Positions 46,201 to 58,992 of a stretch of 64,000 nt of DNA are shown piece by piece (the first letter of the stretch is position 1; each line of letters starts with the position of its first letter). Both the position numbers and the translations under genes were made by a program. Under the pieces are notes generated by a model. The model ran no database searches, was not told the origin of the DNA, and saw nothing but the letters and a program-made list of their open reading frames with translations. This DNA comes from Sindora glabra (Eukaryota; Streptophyta; Magnoliopsida; Fabales; Fabaceae). Location of the stretch: NCBI GenBank assembly GCA_020226215.1, contig CM035231.1, positions 49,566,876 through 49,630,875 of the forward strand. Reading direction: 5' to 3'.

Positions 46201-48717
46201 GATAGAACCGCACTAGCTACGGTTTAATAATTCTGAACCTTCTAATTTAATTATAATAACCCTCAAAAACAAGAATGAACCGGGATTTACAACTATTACA
46301 AGTACTCCGTTTTGGATTTATCATTTTATACAAGTTTCTTATGATGGGATGTAATAAGTGCTAACTCCCCCCCCCCCTAATTTATGCTGGTTTAAACTAA
46401 ATATTCGATTCAAATGAGAAAAATAAAATCAAAGAAAGGAAATATCTGTGAGAAAAAGATTGACCAGAATACCACTTATAAAATTTAATTTTTCTTATGG
46501 ATTCTTATCAGTTTAGTTATTTATTAAAAAATTATAATGATAAGAAATTCTGAAAATTGGGTCACTTGCCTTCACTTTTGTATAATTTTTTACTTCTGTT
46601 TGGCGGTGAATAAGGTTTGTAGCTAGCCAACTACTGTACCGTCTAATGTTTTCTCGATAATTAATCGAACTCTTCCTTTTTATTTTTTTGGTAAATTAAA
46701 GTTTAGGAGTAAAATAAGTTGCTCCATTCTAATGTTAGGATAGGTCTAATTCCTTGAAAAATAACTAGTAGCAAGAATTGAGCTAAGATTATATAGTTTT
46801 CTCCTTTTGTTTTTCGTTCTTTTTAAATTTTTCATGGCTGGGGTTGAAAGGATTATTGCTATATTTGATTTTAAATTGTCGCCCATGACTATAGATTAAT
46901 ATTTTGCCATTCTATATATGTAGTTTTTTGTAATCTTATTAATTTGTTGATGGCTGCATATTCTCACATTTGGCATGAGGGCAACTCAACTCGTTCCTTT
47001 ACTATTGTTGTGTCAGCCCCTTATTAACAAATAGTGTGTTTCCATTCCCACTTCTAAAATCTTAAATATCAAAATCTTCGTAGATTAGCAGATAATGCAT
47101 AGATCCATGCATGCAGGCACTGTTATCTATCACCAAATAACACATTCTCAAAGTCTCTAATTTAACTTCCATAAGTTAAATAAAAGCGTAGTTTCCAAAT
47201 TATCTGACTACGCATTTTGATTTTATGAGTAAAATAGCCTGTCCCTGAATTATTTTTGTACAAAAGAAAATCTGACTTCTAATTAAATCTCATCTCTCTA
47301 AATTTTCGTTCATAATAAATGTAACAAATGTCAAAAGTTATGACTATGATTCTAAGTTTTACTACGTGGAATAAAAAGACAAAACTTGTTCTAAGATTTT
47401 TTATTCATAATATAATATAATATGTATAATCACCAAATTGCAATAATAATTAATACATTTATTATGAACGAAAATTTTGCGACATAAACCAAGAAACTTT
47501 ACTCTAACTCTTGTCCCAAATAAAATTGTGAAAGGTTAAAAAAAATGTAGTTAAAGCCGAGAAAGTTGTAGTAGTAGCCACAACAGTTTTCCTGTTATTT
47601 AAAACTGTGATGACTGAGAGAATGTGAGTAATTAAAAAATAAATAAATAAACTCGCTAGAGAACGTAAACCAAAGATTAATAATATTTTAACTGTGCCGA
47701 AAGAACGAAGACAGATTGACTTGGGAAGCAGAGATGAGACAGGCCTAATTACCTATTACCAATGGCAGCATGCAGCTTGACGATGATCTCTTCCTCTTGA
47801 GGAGTTAGGTTTCCTCTCTTCACATCTGCTCTCAAGTAGTTTATCCATCTCAGTCTGCAACTCTTCCCACATCTTAACAAACCTTCAAATTTTATACCAA
47901 AAAGCGAGACAAATATTCCATCATATACACATAAATACCATAGCCATATACCAATATCATTTATCAATGTTCTATATTGTGGTTTATAGTCACAATAAAG
48001 TGTACAAAATTATCACTACGAAATATACTGTGATCATAATTTTTCACAATTTTAAAACGTAATATATTTATTTGCAACTTTATTATCTTCAAAAAATTAT
48101 AACAATAATTGCATCCGCAAATTAGAATTATCCTGTTTTAATTTTTAATATACAAATTAAACTTTTAGATTACTAGTTATTTTGATATAATTTAATGATA
48201 CAACAATCAATTTTTAGCATAGGATATACTTTCTTATAATTACTTACTTTTGAAGTAAGACACTATTTTTTATTTTGAAAGAGAGAGATAAAGAGAGTTA
48301 AGTGGGTTAGGACTCACTTAATGAAGCTCACCTTACTCCATTGTTTCTATTTCTTTTTTTGGAAAGAGGAATAGTACCTTACTCTTGAAGTGAGTAAATA
48401 TTTTTCCTTTATTACAATAATCATTTATTGTCTTTTTTTTTGTGTGTGTTTTTACATATCATTTTACAAGTGCAAATCCTTTTCTAAATCCTTATTTGTA
48501 GACACAAAATAGCTAGCACCCGAAAATAGAACAAAAGCAAAGGAAAAGACAAAATCCGGGTGGCTAGGAGTATATATAAAAAACCTGCATTCTTGGGTAA
48601 GGACCTCCAAGAGCCTTCACCATTTTCTTGGATGTATTGGGTCAAGATCTTATCCTCTTCAGCAGTCCATCTTCCTCTCTTCAGTCCCACTTTCTCACAG
48701 CAAGGTGCTCTTCCCAT
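43206..48717 (-). CDS. R2R3-MYB transcription factor, P1/subgroup-7-like (three exons)
   Basis: Nuclear DNA-binding regulator. Exons: 48585-48717, 47753-47882, 43206-44037, joined by GT..AG introns of 702 and 3715 bp. The 1095-nt frame encodes 364 residues from 'MGRAPCCEKVG', the usual start of this family. R2 (residues about 14-64) has Trp17, Trp37 and Trp57; R3 (about 67-115) has Trp89 and Trp108. Introns fall in codon 45 and codon 88, the classical positions. The bHLH-contact motif of R3 is not kept (E-I-x2-K-x3-A-x6-V-x3-H), as in maize P1 and flavonol-type MYBs. After R3 comes 'AASKRKGGGRGQRNG', recalling the basic Gly/Arg motif of P1/subgroup 7. The C-terminus is acidic and Asn/Ser-rich, with 'LGPYQWLDDDIMKLSYMF' and 'QWEEEDQMGTCLWGS', a likely activation region. 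Flavonoid control is inferred from resemblance. No stop or frameshift. Confidence 0.93.
44304..45655. mobile_element. 1.35-kb non-autonomous DNA element in MYB intron 2
   Basis: The ends TAGATCTGTTCATGGGC and, reverse complemented, TAGAGGTGTTCATGGGC match at 15 of 17 bases. The homologous intron of the second MYB copy (63229 onward) lacks this stretch: its sequence at 63455-63485 joins what flanks the element here. Ends of the TGTTCATGGGC type are seen in plant hAT-like elements. Flanks (ttttgag and ttctaga) could be a decayed 8-bp duplication. No transposase is present. Confidence 0.7.
48239..48399. mobile_element. Possible MITE in MYB intron 1
   Basis: The ends 'aattacttacttttgaagta' and, reverse complemented, 'atttactcacttcaagagta' are imperfect inverted repeats about 160 bp apart, and each is itself partly palindromic. 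No clear target duplication. Confidence 0.42.
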
Positions 48718-48898
48718 TGCTACTTAACTATTTGAAACCAGACAGTGACTGAATTCACTCACTGATTGCTCACTCAGTCACACACTCAGAGAGGAGCAGA
48801 GAGAGAGTGTGTGTATATGAATGGTGGCCTTTGAGAAAGTAGTTGCTTGTTCTACGCAGCTTGTATCAGCTGCGTCTCAGTGTCGCAAATATATAGTG
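48718..48898 (-). promoter_or_regulatory. MYB core promoter and 5'-UTR
   Basis: On the - strand CACTATATATTTG (TATA box, 48888-48895) lies about 170 bp upstream of the start codon, with no ATG between it and the MYB ATG apart from one short frame. A CT-rich stretch (about 48782-48808) lies in the leader, typical of plant 5'-UTRs. On the + strand at 49131-49140 'cctaacgg' resembles a MYB-binding core. Confidence 0.6.
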
Positions 48899-51800
48899 GG
48901 GAGAGTGAGAGAGATTAAGTAATGATGTGGACCAGTAAAACCTGCGGAAGCTACAGTGATCGAAGCGAAATGCTCATATTTGTCGGAGAAAGTTGGATCT
49001 GGATTGTAAAAGTGGAAAATACGGCGCTTTTTTCTGTACCGTTTTACTGGCTATCCTTTAGGGTTTTTGGATATCGTTTTGTCCCTTTAGAGCTATTGTT
49101 TTTGAGTAAAAATAGCAGTTTATGCCCCGTAAAACCTAACGGTTCTAACTACAAGGATTATAAAAGATATAGAAATATGATAACAATAATGCTATCTGTA
49201 TATATAATTGAAATTTGAATATAATTAAGAATTATTGATTAAATATATGATAATAAAATAAATTTATAATATTTAATTCTATAAATATAAAAATTTAATT
49301 TGAGTATAAATCGAAATAAATAATATTATGGTTTCAATTATGCACTTTCAATTTTATTTAAAGTAAAATTATTCTTTAGTTTTTTAAATGAATAATATTA
49401 TTCGAGTAATCTAATTTTATTAAAATTTTTTACAAAAATACTTATATAATATTCAGTTTGATATTATGTGTGATTTATATAAATCATATTTTTTTACATT
49501 TTTATAAAAAATATATAATTTTTATTATAATGACGAAATTATTAAATTATTAAATTATTAAATATATAAAAATTAATAATAAAATATTGAATATAATAAA
49601 AATATTAAATATTTAAATATATTAAATATTATTTAAATTAAAAATTCTCGACATGAATACACGTATTTTACCTGTGTTTTTACTAGAAAATAGTCAGGGA
49701 CGCGATTCTCCCTTTCTCACCGTAGAATCAACTTATAATACCGTGTTTGTTAGGGTTATTGGATTGGATACCGTTTTGTCAATTCATCAGACCTATATTG
49801 TCAGCGTCATAATAGCACTTTGCACCAGAATTTTAAATGGAAAACATAGAGTACCCTAACCACGGGGGTTGGAAAAGATGCAGAAATAAATAAATTAAAA
49901 AAAAAGAGGCACTTCTGTGCTTAATTCTAACAAAAATTTTAATATTATTTTTTAAATTTTATTTAAAATAACTTGGACTTTTGATTTTTAACAAATAAGT
50001 AATATTATTCAGTAAGTTTAACTCTATTAGATCTTTTTAACAGAAGTTCTTATAATATAAATTCAACTTGACATTCTATATCACTTACGTAAATCATATT
50101 CTCATATCTAAAGAAAAGTTTAATTTTTTTTACAAGTTTAATTTTATTCTTTACTTTTTATTTAAAGCAAATAAAATTTATGCTCATTTTTGAAAAGTAA
50201 GAAGTTAAATTTGATTCAAAAAAGTTTCAAGGGACGAGATTGAATTTTTGTAATCCCTTGATTTGGAGCCTAACAAAACTAGAAATCATTACATTTGAAA
50301 TTGGACTCATGAATAATTATACATATGAATTTATTTTAAAATGAATTAAATTCTTATTTTTTATTATTTCAAAAGAGGGGTAAAAGCTAGGGAATTAAAA
50401 AAAAAATACCTTTTTATCATAGAAATATAAAAATATAACTCTTGCGTATTATGTAAGATATCAAGTTAAATATTATGTAAGCATTTTCATAAAAAAAATT
50501 TAACAAAGTTAAATTGTGGGTAGCATTAAATTTTTTAAAAATTAGAAAATAAATTTATTTTAAACAAATTTACCATATAAAATTCAAATTTCAAGAAAAG
50601 TTGAGGGATAAAAATGAATTTTTGCAGGTACAAAACTTTCACAATTATATGAATTTTACCTATGTGAATTTCATTTTTTCAACATGTTGTTTTTTGTGAT
50701 TATTGATACCCTCATTAATTTGTTACATTATTTAATTAATAATTGATAATAATAATAATATATTCCTCTTTAGTGTTAATTTACAAGGTAAAAGTCAACA
50801 TTTAGTCATCAATAATCTTGATAAAAATTAAGCTATATTTCCTTAGTACTTATGACATTATAGATACAGCTAAGGACATTATAACAATGGGATTCAAAGT
50901 CATAATTATTTTAAGCCATAAAATCTGGCAGTGCATTTAATATTATTATGGAATTTTCTCTTTTTTAAATATTTTGAGCCTGAATGAAAATGTGATTTGT
51001 GATTTTTGCTATTATATAAAAATGTACAATAATAAATTTTGGTTCTCATGTTGCTTTGCACTCCATAACCACAACATGTATATTTTGAGAGTTCAGTGAT
51101 TCTGGTTTCTCCAGCATAAAAACTAAATATTAAATAAAATTAGGGTTGAAATTAACTTGTGTGTCAAAAAGGGAAGGGGGGAACTGTTACGCTTGGAAAG
51201 GAGACGGCAGAGCTTATTAGCCAAGAAAAATGTAAAGAAAACCATTAAAAAAAACCAAGAAAATGTGGTGGAAAGGACTAAACCAACGGTAGTTTAAAAA
51301 CTTGTGGACAGGAAAGTTTCATGAGTTCTCCTCCTTTGGGTAGGTTACTATCTTAAATTATCTCTCTCTCTCTCTCTCTCTCTCCTTTTTCTTCAACCCC
51401 ACACTTGCTAGTTAAGGGTGACACGGAGGAGAGAATTGTGGTTTTTATTATTTTTACACATCAAAACTTTAAAATTTTATTTTTCTTTACTTTTTTTAAA
51501 CTAACTTGTAATTTTTTTTCCTTTTCTTTCAACATTTTCAATAACTAATTATTTTATTGCCCGTGTCGCACTGCAGATGGACATGAAATAATGGCAGTTT
51601 TGATTTTGAAAAGTCAAAAAGAAATTTTCATTTATATAGATTCCATTTAACACAATAAATAAATTAATTTATAATTTATTAATTTGATCAGATAATTTCT
51701 ATAAATATTTCGCACATTAATTTATTAAAAAAAATTTGATTTGATAAGCTAACTTAACTAATTTATAAATTATTACTTCTTTAATTTTTTTTTTATTTTT

Positions 51801-52300
51801 ATTTTTTTATTAATTTACAACATATACTATTCATAACATAAACCTAATTTTTTTAATTTTAATGTAATTAAATCTTAATTTTAAACTGTAAATATATAAA
51901 AATATATAAAAATAATTATATAATATCATAAAATGTAATTGATTAAATATTAAATATTAAATATTATATTTTTATTTTAAATATTTTAATTATGTTAATA
52001 TAATTTTTAAATAAATATAAATTATTTTAATTAAATAATTTATTTATATTAATATATTTTTTATATTATATTATAATTTTAACTAATTTACTGATTAATT
52101 CTGAAAAATATTTGTTACATAATTAATTAATTTATTAATTATTAACTATTAATTAATTTATTAATAATTAATTAATTTATCGATTACTTATACAGAATCG
52201 TGACCCGGAAAAGCAGCACAGCATATGACCTTAAAATTTGATGTGTTATCGTTGTGCATGGATCCTGCTGCATTTATTATTTCATCTAACTTCTCGCACG
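48899..52300. other. MYB upstream intergenic DNA
   Basis: AT-rich, no gene supported. Short open frames at 48922-49218 and 49653-49859 show no family resemblance and lie in slightly more GC-balanced patches. A (TC)n run is at 51361-51384. Confidence 0.5.
51361..51384. repeat. (TC)n microsatellite
   Basis: About twelve TC units. Confidence 0.9.
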
Positions 52301-52501
52301 TAATGTGGGAACATACTTTGAAAAAATTCGTGTTTAGGTAATTTTTTATAATTTTTTACTAAAAATTATAACTTTTATATAAAAATATTTAAGATATAAT
52401 TTTAACTGATAGGTTTGATTTTTCTGTAATTATTATGTGCAATTTTATATTTTTCTTTAAAAATGAAAAATATAATTAGATTTTTTTATTTATTTTGCAA
52501 A

Positions 52502-52507
<6 letters not shown>

Positions 52508-52586
<79 letters not shown>
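52508..52586. repeat. (AT)n microsatellite, about 79 bp
   Basis: Expanded only in unit A; the unit B counterpart (about 55905-55925) is a short 'tatatataatatatt'. Confidence 0.92.
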
Positions 52587-52594
<8 letters not shown>

Positions 52595-54567
52595 AATATT
52601 ATAGGGATTTATTACACGCACTCCTTTAAAGGTGGTACAAAATCTCCCTTTAACAAATTGAGAGGTTGGAGGAATGTATATAATATTTCTATTTGTTTTC
52701 GTAGAAAATATATATTTAACTTTTATAATAATATGTTTATAAAATATTAAAATAACAGAAAATATTTTATTTATTAAATATTAAATATTAAAAGTGCAGT
52801 AAAAATAATAAATTTTCACTTTAAAGAGAAAATTATTCTTTTTTATTATCAGGACACTAGATACCACAATTTTTTAATCTTGATATATACGTAACTTTTT
52901 ATATTTTTCACTTATAAATAAAATTTTTTACATTTTATATACTTAACAAAACAAAACAATCGAGCATCGATTTTCAATCTTTTCCTTGTGTTACATTCAT
53001 ATACAGATGTTTTGCATGTTGAAATTTGAATATCTTGTTTGTGGTAGAAAAAAAGGGGCAAAAGTTTCACTTTCAAATTTATATGCTTCTTATACTCTTT
53101 CTAACTTGCGTTAAACATGTTCGGGAGGTGGCATAATTTTTTATTAAAAATATCATATATAACGAAAATAAGATGAATTTCGAATAGATAGTAAGGATTA
53201 TTATTAAATAAATGGTAGTGGGATAAATTTATAAAATTTAATTTAATGTATATAAATAGTTCAAAATTCAGTTTTGAATCTTATTTTTTGTACCTATAAC
53301 ATTTTACATTTTTTATTTGCTAAATTATAATTTTTAAAATTGGACATATGATTGAATTGTACAGAATACTAGTTCATTGGTCCATTAGTTCAATTACTAC
53401 TCAACTAGTTAAATTAGTTTTAAATTTAAAGGTATAAATTATATATACATTTGAAATATATATTTAAAGTAATAAAATATATGTGATTTAACATTAATTT
53501 ATATTAAAAATAATTAAAAAATAGTACAAATTTAATGGTTAAGAAATTGTAAAGGTATTATAATTCAATTATTATAAAATTATAAAAAAATTATCTTTAA
53601 AAAATTTGGTCTGGTTTATAATTTTTAACTAGTTCAAATTAATTTTATTGGTTCTAATTGATGTCTATCGATTTGTATATATTTTCAATTCAAAAATCTT
53701 AATTGAATTGACTCATCGAACAAACCAGCTGTTCCAATTTTTAAAATTATACCCTACACTCAACAAGGTTAAAGGGTTTCACCAAAAATATCGTAATATA
53801 TGAAGGTTTTTTTTTTGAAAATACCAAAACGACATGCAGAAAATGATAAACAATGACGTGCATGCCAATTAAGGAAAGTGCCAATTTTTAAAAATAATTA
53901 GTTAGGAGTTTTCATTTTCTATCTCCATGGGTCTTTATTTTATGTGCTTAATACGAACCCTCACAGCGTCACCGTCTTCTCAACAAATATTAAAATTGTC
54001 TCGAAACAAAACATGACTTTACATGCAAATATTGATGGTGCCCAAATTGCATCATCACAACTATTAATTAAAAAAATAAAAATTTAATAAATAACAAATA
54101 ATTAAAAAATAAATTTAGGACTATTCTTTTTCCTCTCATCAATAATGATGATCTACCAAATCTCCTTATTTCCTTAAAGATTTTTTTTTTTCAGTTTAGA
54201 TGGTATCCCAATTTGTATGCATAACCATTTTTTTAACCAAAATTTCCGTGTGTTTCTTTCCATTTATTGGTGATAATGGATATTTCAAGGGAAAAATCTT
54301 TAAAGCAAACATGACTCTCGCTAAGCTAAGGACTAGTTCATGATTGGTTTTAGCTTGTCAAAGATGAAATTTAAAAATCAGTTGAAAAATCAATCAATTC
54401 CTAAAATGAAAATAAAAGAAGTATTAGTAATGTTCAAAAATCACTTCATGTAATGGGTACGTGGGAATGCTACTTTAATTTTGTTTTATTTTTCCTGAAT
54501 TTCTCCCTCACGTCCTATCTTCTTTTTCTCTATTGATTATAACAAGAACATGTTTTTCTAGTGGCAG

Positions 54568-54572
<5 letters not shown>

Positions 54573-54631
<59 letters not shown>
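54573..54631. repeat. (AT)n microsatellite
   Basis: About 59 bp, homologous to the array at 57875-57916 in unit B. Confidence 0.92.
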
Positions 54632-54633
<2 letters not shown>

Positions 54634-55399
54634 CTATGGAGTGTGTCTCTATTGTTTATGATATTAAAATAAAATTTTAAAATCACTACCAAAGTAATGA
54701 AAACTTATAGGTTCGCATACCATTGGAGCATTTCAAATATTGGAGTTATAGTATAATTAAGAACTTAAAATCAAACTGAGACTCTTGATTGAGATAGACC
54801 CAATGCAATTAGACTTCTTCCCTAAATAATAACTCAACATAACTGAGATATACTTAGGGGACATTAAATATGAACTTCTTATTAACTAGAGCCATGATTA
54901 GATTTGGTCAATAATAAAAATTTAGTTATCTCCATTTTTAAGATTGTTTTAGTTAGAGACAAAAAAAAAAAAAGGTAAAATATCTAGCCGAGATAGGTAT
55001 CATATAATTGGATAAATATTTGGCTAAGATTAGAAAAATCTAACAATCATCATTTGTGAGATAGAAAGAGTATCTTGGAATTTTTGAGAGATTGATCCAT
55101 AACCAGAAAAGTTCCACAACTAGCATTGTGTTAAGAGAAAGACCGATCCCATCAAATCATATTGGAGTTTTTAACTTCTTGTGTAAATATCATAGAGGCA
55201 TTGCTCTTTCGAACAACATTTATGATTTGTGATAATCCTATTTGTGCATTCATGATCAAATCTTTTGGATGCAAGTGATTAGATTGTTTATCAAGAAATA
55301 AAAGTGTGTTTTACGCAACAAAAAGTATAAATTTTAACACTAGTTTACCATTAGTTTATGCTTCCTTCACTTAGATCCTTGATACGTTTTGAACCTGAT

Positions 55400-55694
55400 A
55401 GAATGGAAGATAATGAAGAAAAAAACACTAGTTGCTATACATCAACGTGTAGATCTCTCGATTTACAATCAAGTTTCTATAAAAATTGATCCACACATTC
55501 TTTGAAAAAATCTTGAAAATATGTACTAGAAAAAGAATGTCCAATGAAGAGTTTTCATAATAAGAAAAATTGTGAATCTAAAACTTAAAAAAGGACAGTT
55601 AGCAGCAAAGCACTTCAATGAATTTGAAGGCTTGACAATACAACTATTATTTGTAGGATAAGGCATGGATGATGATATGCAAGCCACAATACTT
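55400..55694 (+). pseudogene. Truncated copia gag fragment in unit A
   Basis: Matches 58696-58992, the beginning of Copia-3, and 12945-13215 of Copia-2. It stops abruptly at the tandem-duplication joint ('aagccacaatactt'). It is interrupted by stops. Confidence 0.75.
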
Positions 55695-57866
55695 TATAAG
55701 TGGAATGTGCTTTGAAAAAATTCATGTTCATTTTTTATAATTTTTTATTAAAAATTATAACTTATATATATATAATTTTAATTGATAGGTTTGATTTTTT
55801 CTGTAATTATTATGTGCAATTTTATAATTTTCTTTGAAAAAATAAAAAATAAAATTATAAGTTTTATGTTTATTTTGCAAAATCTTTTAGAATATGTTCC
55901 AAAATATTGCCTATATATAATATATTATAGAGATTTATTACACACACTCCTTTAAAGATATTACAAAATCTCCCTTTAACAAACTGAGAGGTTGGAGGAA
56001 TGTATAATATATATTTAAATTTTATAATAATATGCTTATAAAATATTAAAATAATAGAAAATATTCTATCTATTAAATATTAAATATTAAGAGTGCAATA
56101 AAAAAATAACACTATTTACTTTAAAGAGAAAATTATTCTTTTTTATTACATGACACTAGATACCGCAAATTTTTAATTATGATATACATGTAACTTGTTA
56201 TATTTTTCACTTATAAATAAAATTTTTTACATGTTACATACTTTACAAAACAAAATAAACGAGCATCGATTTATCAATCTTTTCCTTGTACTATATAAAG
56301 ATACAGATGTTTTACATGTTGAAATTTGAATATCTTGTTTGTGGTAGAAAAAAGGGACAAAAGTTTCACTTTCAAATTTATATGTTTCTTATGCTATTTC
56401 TAATTTGCGTTAAACATGTTATGGGAGGTAGCATAATTTTTTATTAACAGTCCAAATAAGATCCAAAACTGATTCCAAATAAAAATTAAGGGCTATTATT
56501 AAATGAATGATAATGGGACAAATTTGTAAAATTTAATCTAATATATATAAATGATTCAGAACTCAATTTTGAATCTCAATTTTTATACATATAGAATTTT
56601 ACATTTTTTATTTCCTGAATTATAATTTTTAAAATTTGATTGATCATTGAATTGGACAAAATACTGATTCATTAATTTATTAGTTCAACCAATAGTCAAC
56701 TATTTAAATTAGTTTTAAATTTAAAGATATAAATTATATATACATTTGGAATATATATTTAAAGTAATGAAATATAAGTAATACAACACTAATTTATATT
56801 AGAAACAATTAAAAAATAATACAAATTTAATGGATAAGAAATTGTGAAAGTATTATGTTGTAAAATTATAAAAAAAATTATTTTTAAAATAGTTTGAAAA
56901 AATTGGTCTGGTTTATAGATTTTAATCGGTTCAAACTAATTGTAATTGGTTGCAATTGGTTGTTATCGATTTACATGCATTTTTTATTTAAAAATCTTAA
57001 TCGACTCATCAATCGAATTGACTGTTCCAATTTTCAAGATTATACCCTTCACTCAACAAGGCTGAAGGGTTTCACCAAAAATATCGTAATATATAAAGTT
57101 TTTTTTTTTTACGAAAATACCGAAATGACGTGCAGACAACGATAAAACAATGACGTGCATGCCAGTCAAGGAAAGTGCCAATTTTTCAAAATGATAAATA
57201 TTGACGGGCATGCCAATTAATGAAAGTGCCCATTTTTAAAAATAAACAGTTAGCTTTCATTTTCTATCTCCATCAGTCTTTATTTTATGTGCTTAATACG
57301 AACCCTCACAGCGTCCCCACCTTCCCAACATATACTAAAATTATATCTCGAAACAAAACATGACTTTACATGCAAATATTGATGGTGCCCAAATTGCATC
57401 ATCACAACTATTCATTAAAAAAATATCAAAGTTTGATAAACAACAAATAATTAAAAAAAATAAATTTATGATTATTGTTTTTCTTCTCATCAATAATGAT
57501 GATCTACCAAATCTCCTTATTTCCTTGAATTTTTTTCCAGTTTAGATAGTGTCCCAATTTGTATGCGTAATTATTTTTTTAATCAAATTTGCGTGTTTTT
57601 CTTCCCATTTATTGGTGATAATAGATATTTCAAGAGAAAAATCTTTAGAGCAAAGGACTTGTTCATGATTGGTTTTAGCTTGTTAAAGATGGAATTTAAA
57701 AATCAGTTGAAACAAGTAATGTTCAAAATTCACTTCATGAAATGGGTACCTAGGAACGCTACTTTAATTTTATGTTATTTTTCCCTGAATTTTCTCCCTC
57801 ACTTCCTATCTTATTTTTCTCTATTGATTATAACAAGAAGAATATGTTTTTCCAGTGGCTGAATTT

Positions 57867-57919
<53 letters not shown>

Positions 57920-58992
57920 GAGTGTGTGTCTCTATTATTTATGATATTAAAATAGGATTCTAAGATCACCAAAGTAATGAAAACCTATAAGGTAACATAC
58001 AAAGAGTGTGTCAAATATTGGAGTCATAGTATAATTAAGAACATTAAGTCAAACTAAGGCACCTAATTGAGATAAGCCCAATACAATTGGACTTCTTCAA
58101 TTAGTAATAATACAATATAATCAAGTTATACTTAGGAAACCCTAATTATGGGCTTGTTATTAACCAAAGTCATGTTTAAATCTAATCAATAATCAAAATT
58201 TAGTTATCTCCTTTTTTAAAGTTGTTCTAGTTAGAGATAAAAAAAAAGGAAAATATCTAATCAAGATAGATATCATATAATTGGATAAATATATGACCAA
58301 GATTAGAAAACTTGATGATCATCATTTATGAGATAGAGAGAGTGTCATGGGGTTTTTGAGAGATTGATCCTTAACCAGAAAAGTCCAACAACTAGCACTG
58401 TGTTGAGAGAAAGAATGATCGACCTAATTAGATCAGAGTATTTGACTTCTCATGTGAATATCATAAAGGCATTACCCTTTCAAATAACATTTTTTTATTT
58501 ATGATAATCCTATTTATGCATTCATGATCAAACCTTTTGGATGCAGATGATCAAATTGTTTATCAAGAAATAAAAGTGTGTTCAATGCAACAATATAAAC
58601 TCTAACATTGGTTTATACTTCTTTCACTTAGATCTTTGGTGGGTTTTGAAGTAAATTTTTAATTTTTATATTGTACTTTTTGATCCAAAACCTAATAGAA
58701 TGGAAGATAATCAAGAAGAAAACATTGGGTACTATACATTAGTGTGTAGATATCTCAATTTACAATCAAGTTTCTATAGAAATTAATCCACACATTCTTT
58801 GAAAAAATCTTGAAAATATGTACTAGAAAAAGAATGTCCAAGGAAGAATTTTCATAATAAGAAAAACTCATGAATTTGAAACTAAAAAAAAAGATAGCCA
58901 ATTGCAAAGCACTTGAATAAGTTTAAAGGCTTCACAATACAACTATCATTTGTAGGACAAGGCATGGATGATGATATGCAAGCCAAAACACT
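55695..58992. repeat. Tandem segmental duplication, unit B (3.3 kb)
   Basis: Second copy of 52301-55694. Differences include a local extra 'gacgggcatgccaattaatg' block near 57200-57230 and a longer sequence just before the gag fragment (58650-58695). It runs on into the rest of Copia-3. Confidence 0.9.
57875..57916. repeat. (TA)n microsatellite
   Basis: About 42 bp, preceded by 'tgtgtg'. Counterpart of 54573-54631. Confidence 0.92.

Larger units (their letters stand above)
52301..55694. repeat. Tandem segmental duplication, unit A (3.4 kb)
   Basis: Aligns in direct orientation with 55695-58992, at roughly 85-90% by eye. Shared blocks include 'acgaaccctcacagcgtc', 'aatattgatggtgcccaaat' and 'aatgatgatctaccaaat'. 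The unit ends inside a copia gag fragment (55400-55694) whose continuation is found only after unit B. It carries (AT)n arrays at 52508-52586 and 54573-54631. Confidence 0.9.

Noticed and set aside
48922..49218. 98-codon frame upstream of the MYB gene
   Set aside because: No recognisable family, and it lies in the MYB upstream region with no clear promoter. I see insufficient evidence for a gene.
52463..52750. 95-codon frame with an Ile-Tyr repeat
   Set aside because: It is a translation of the (AT)n microsatellite, with no supporting homology or start context.
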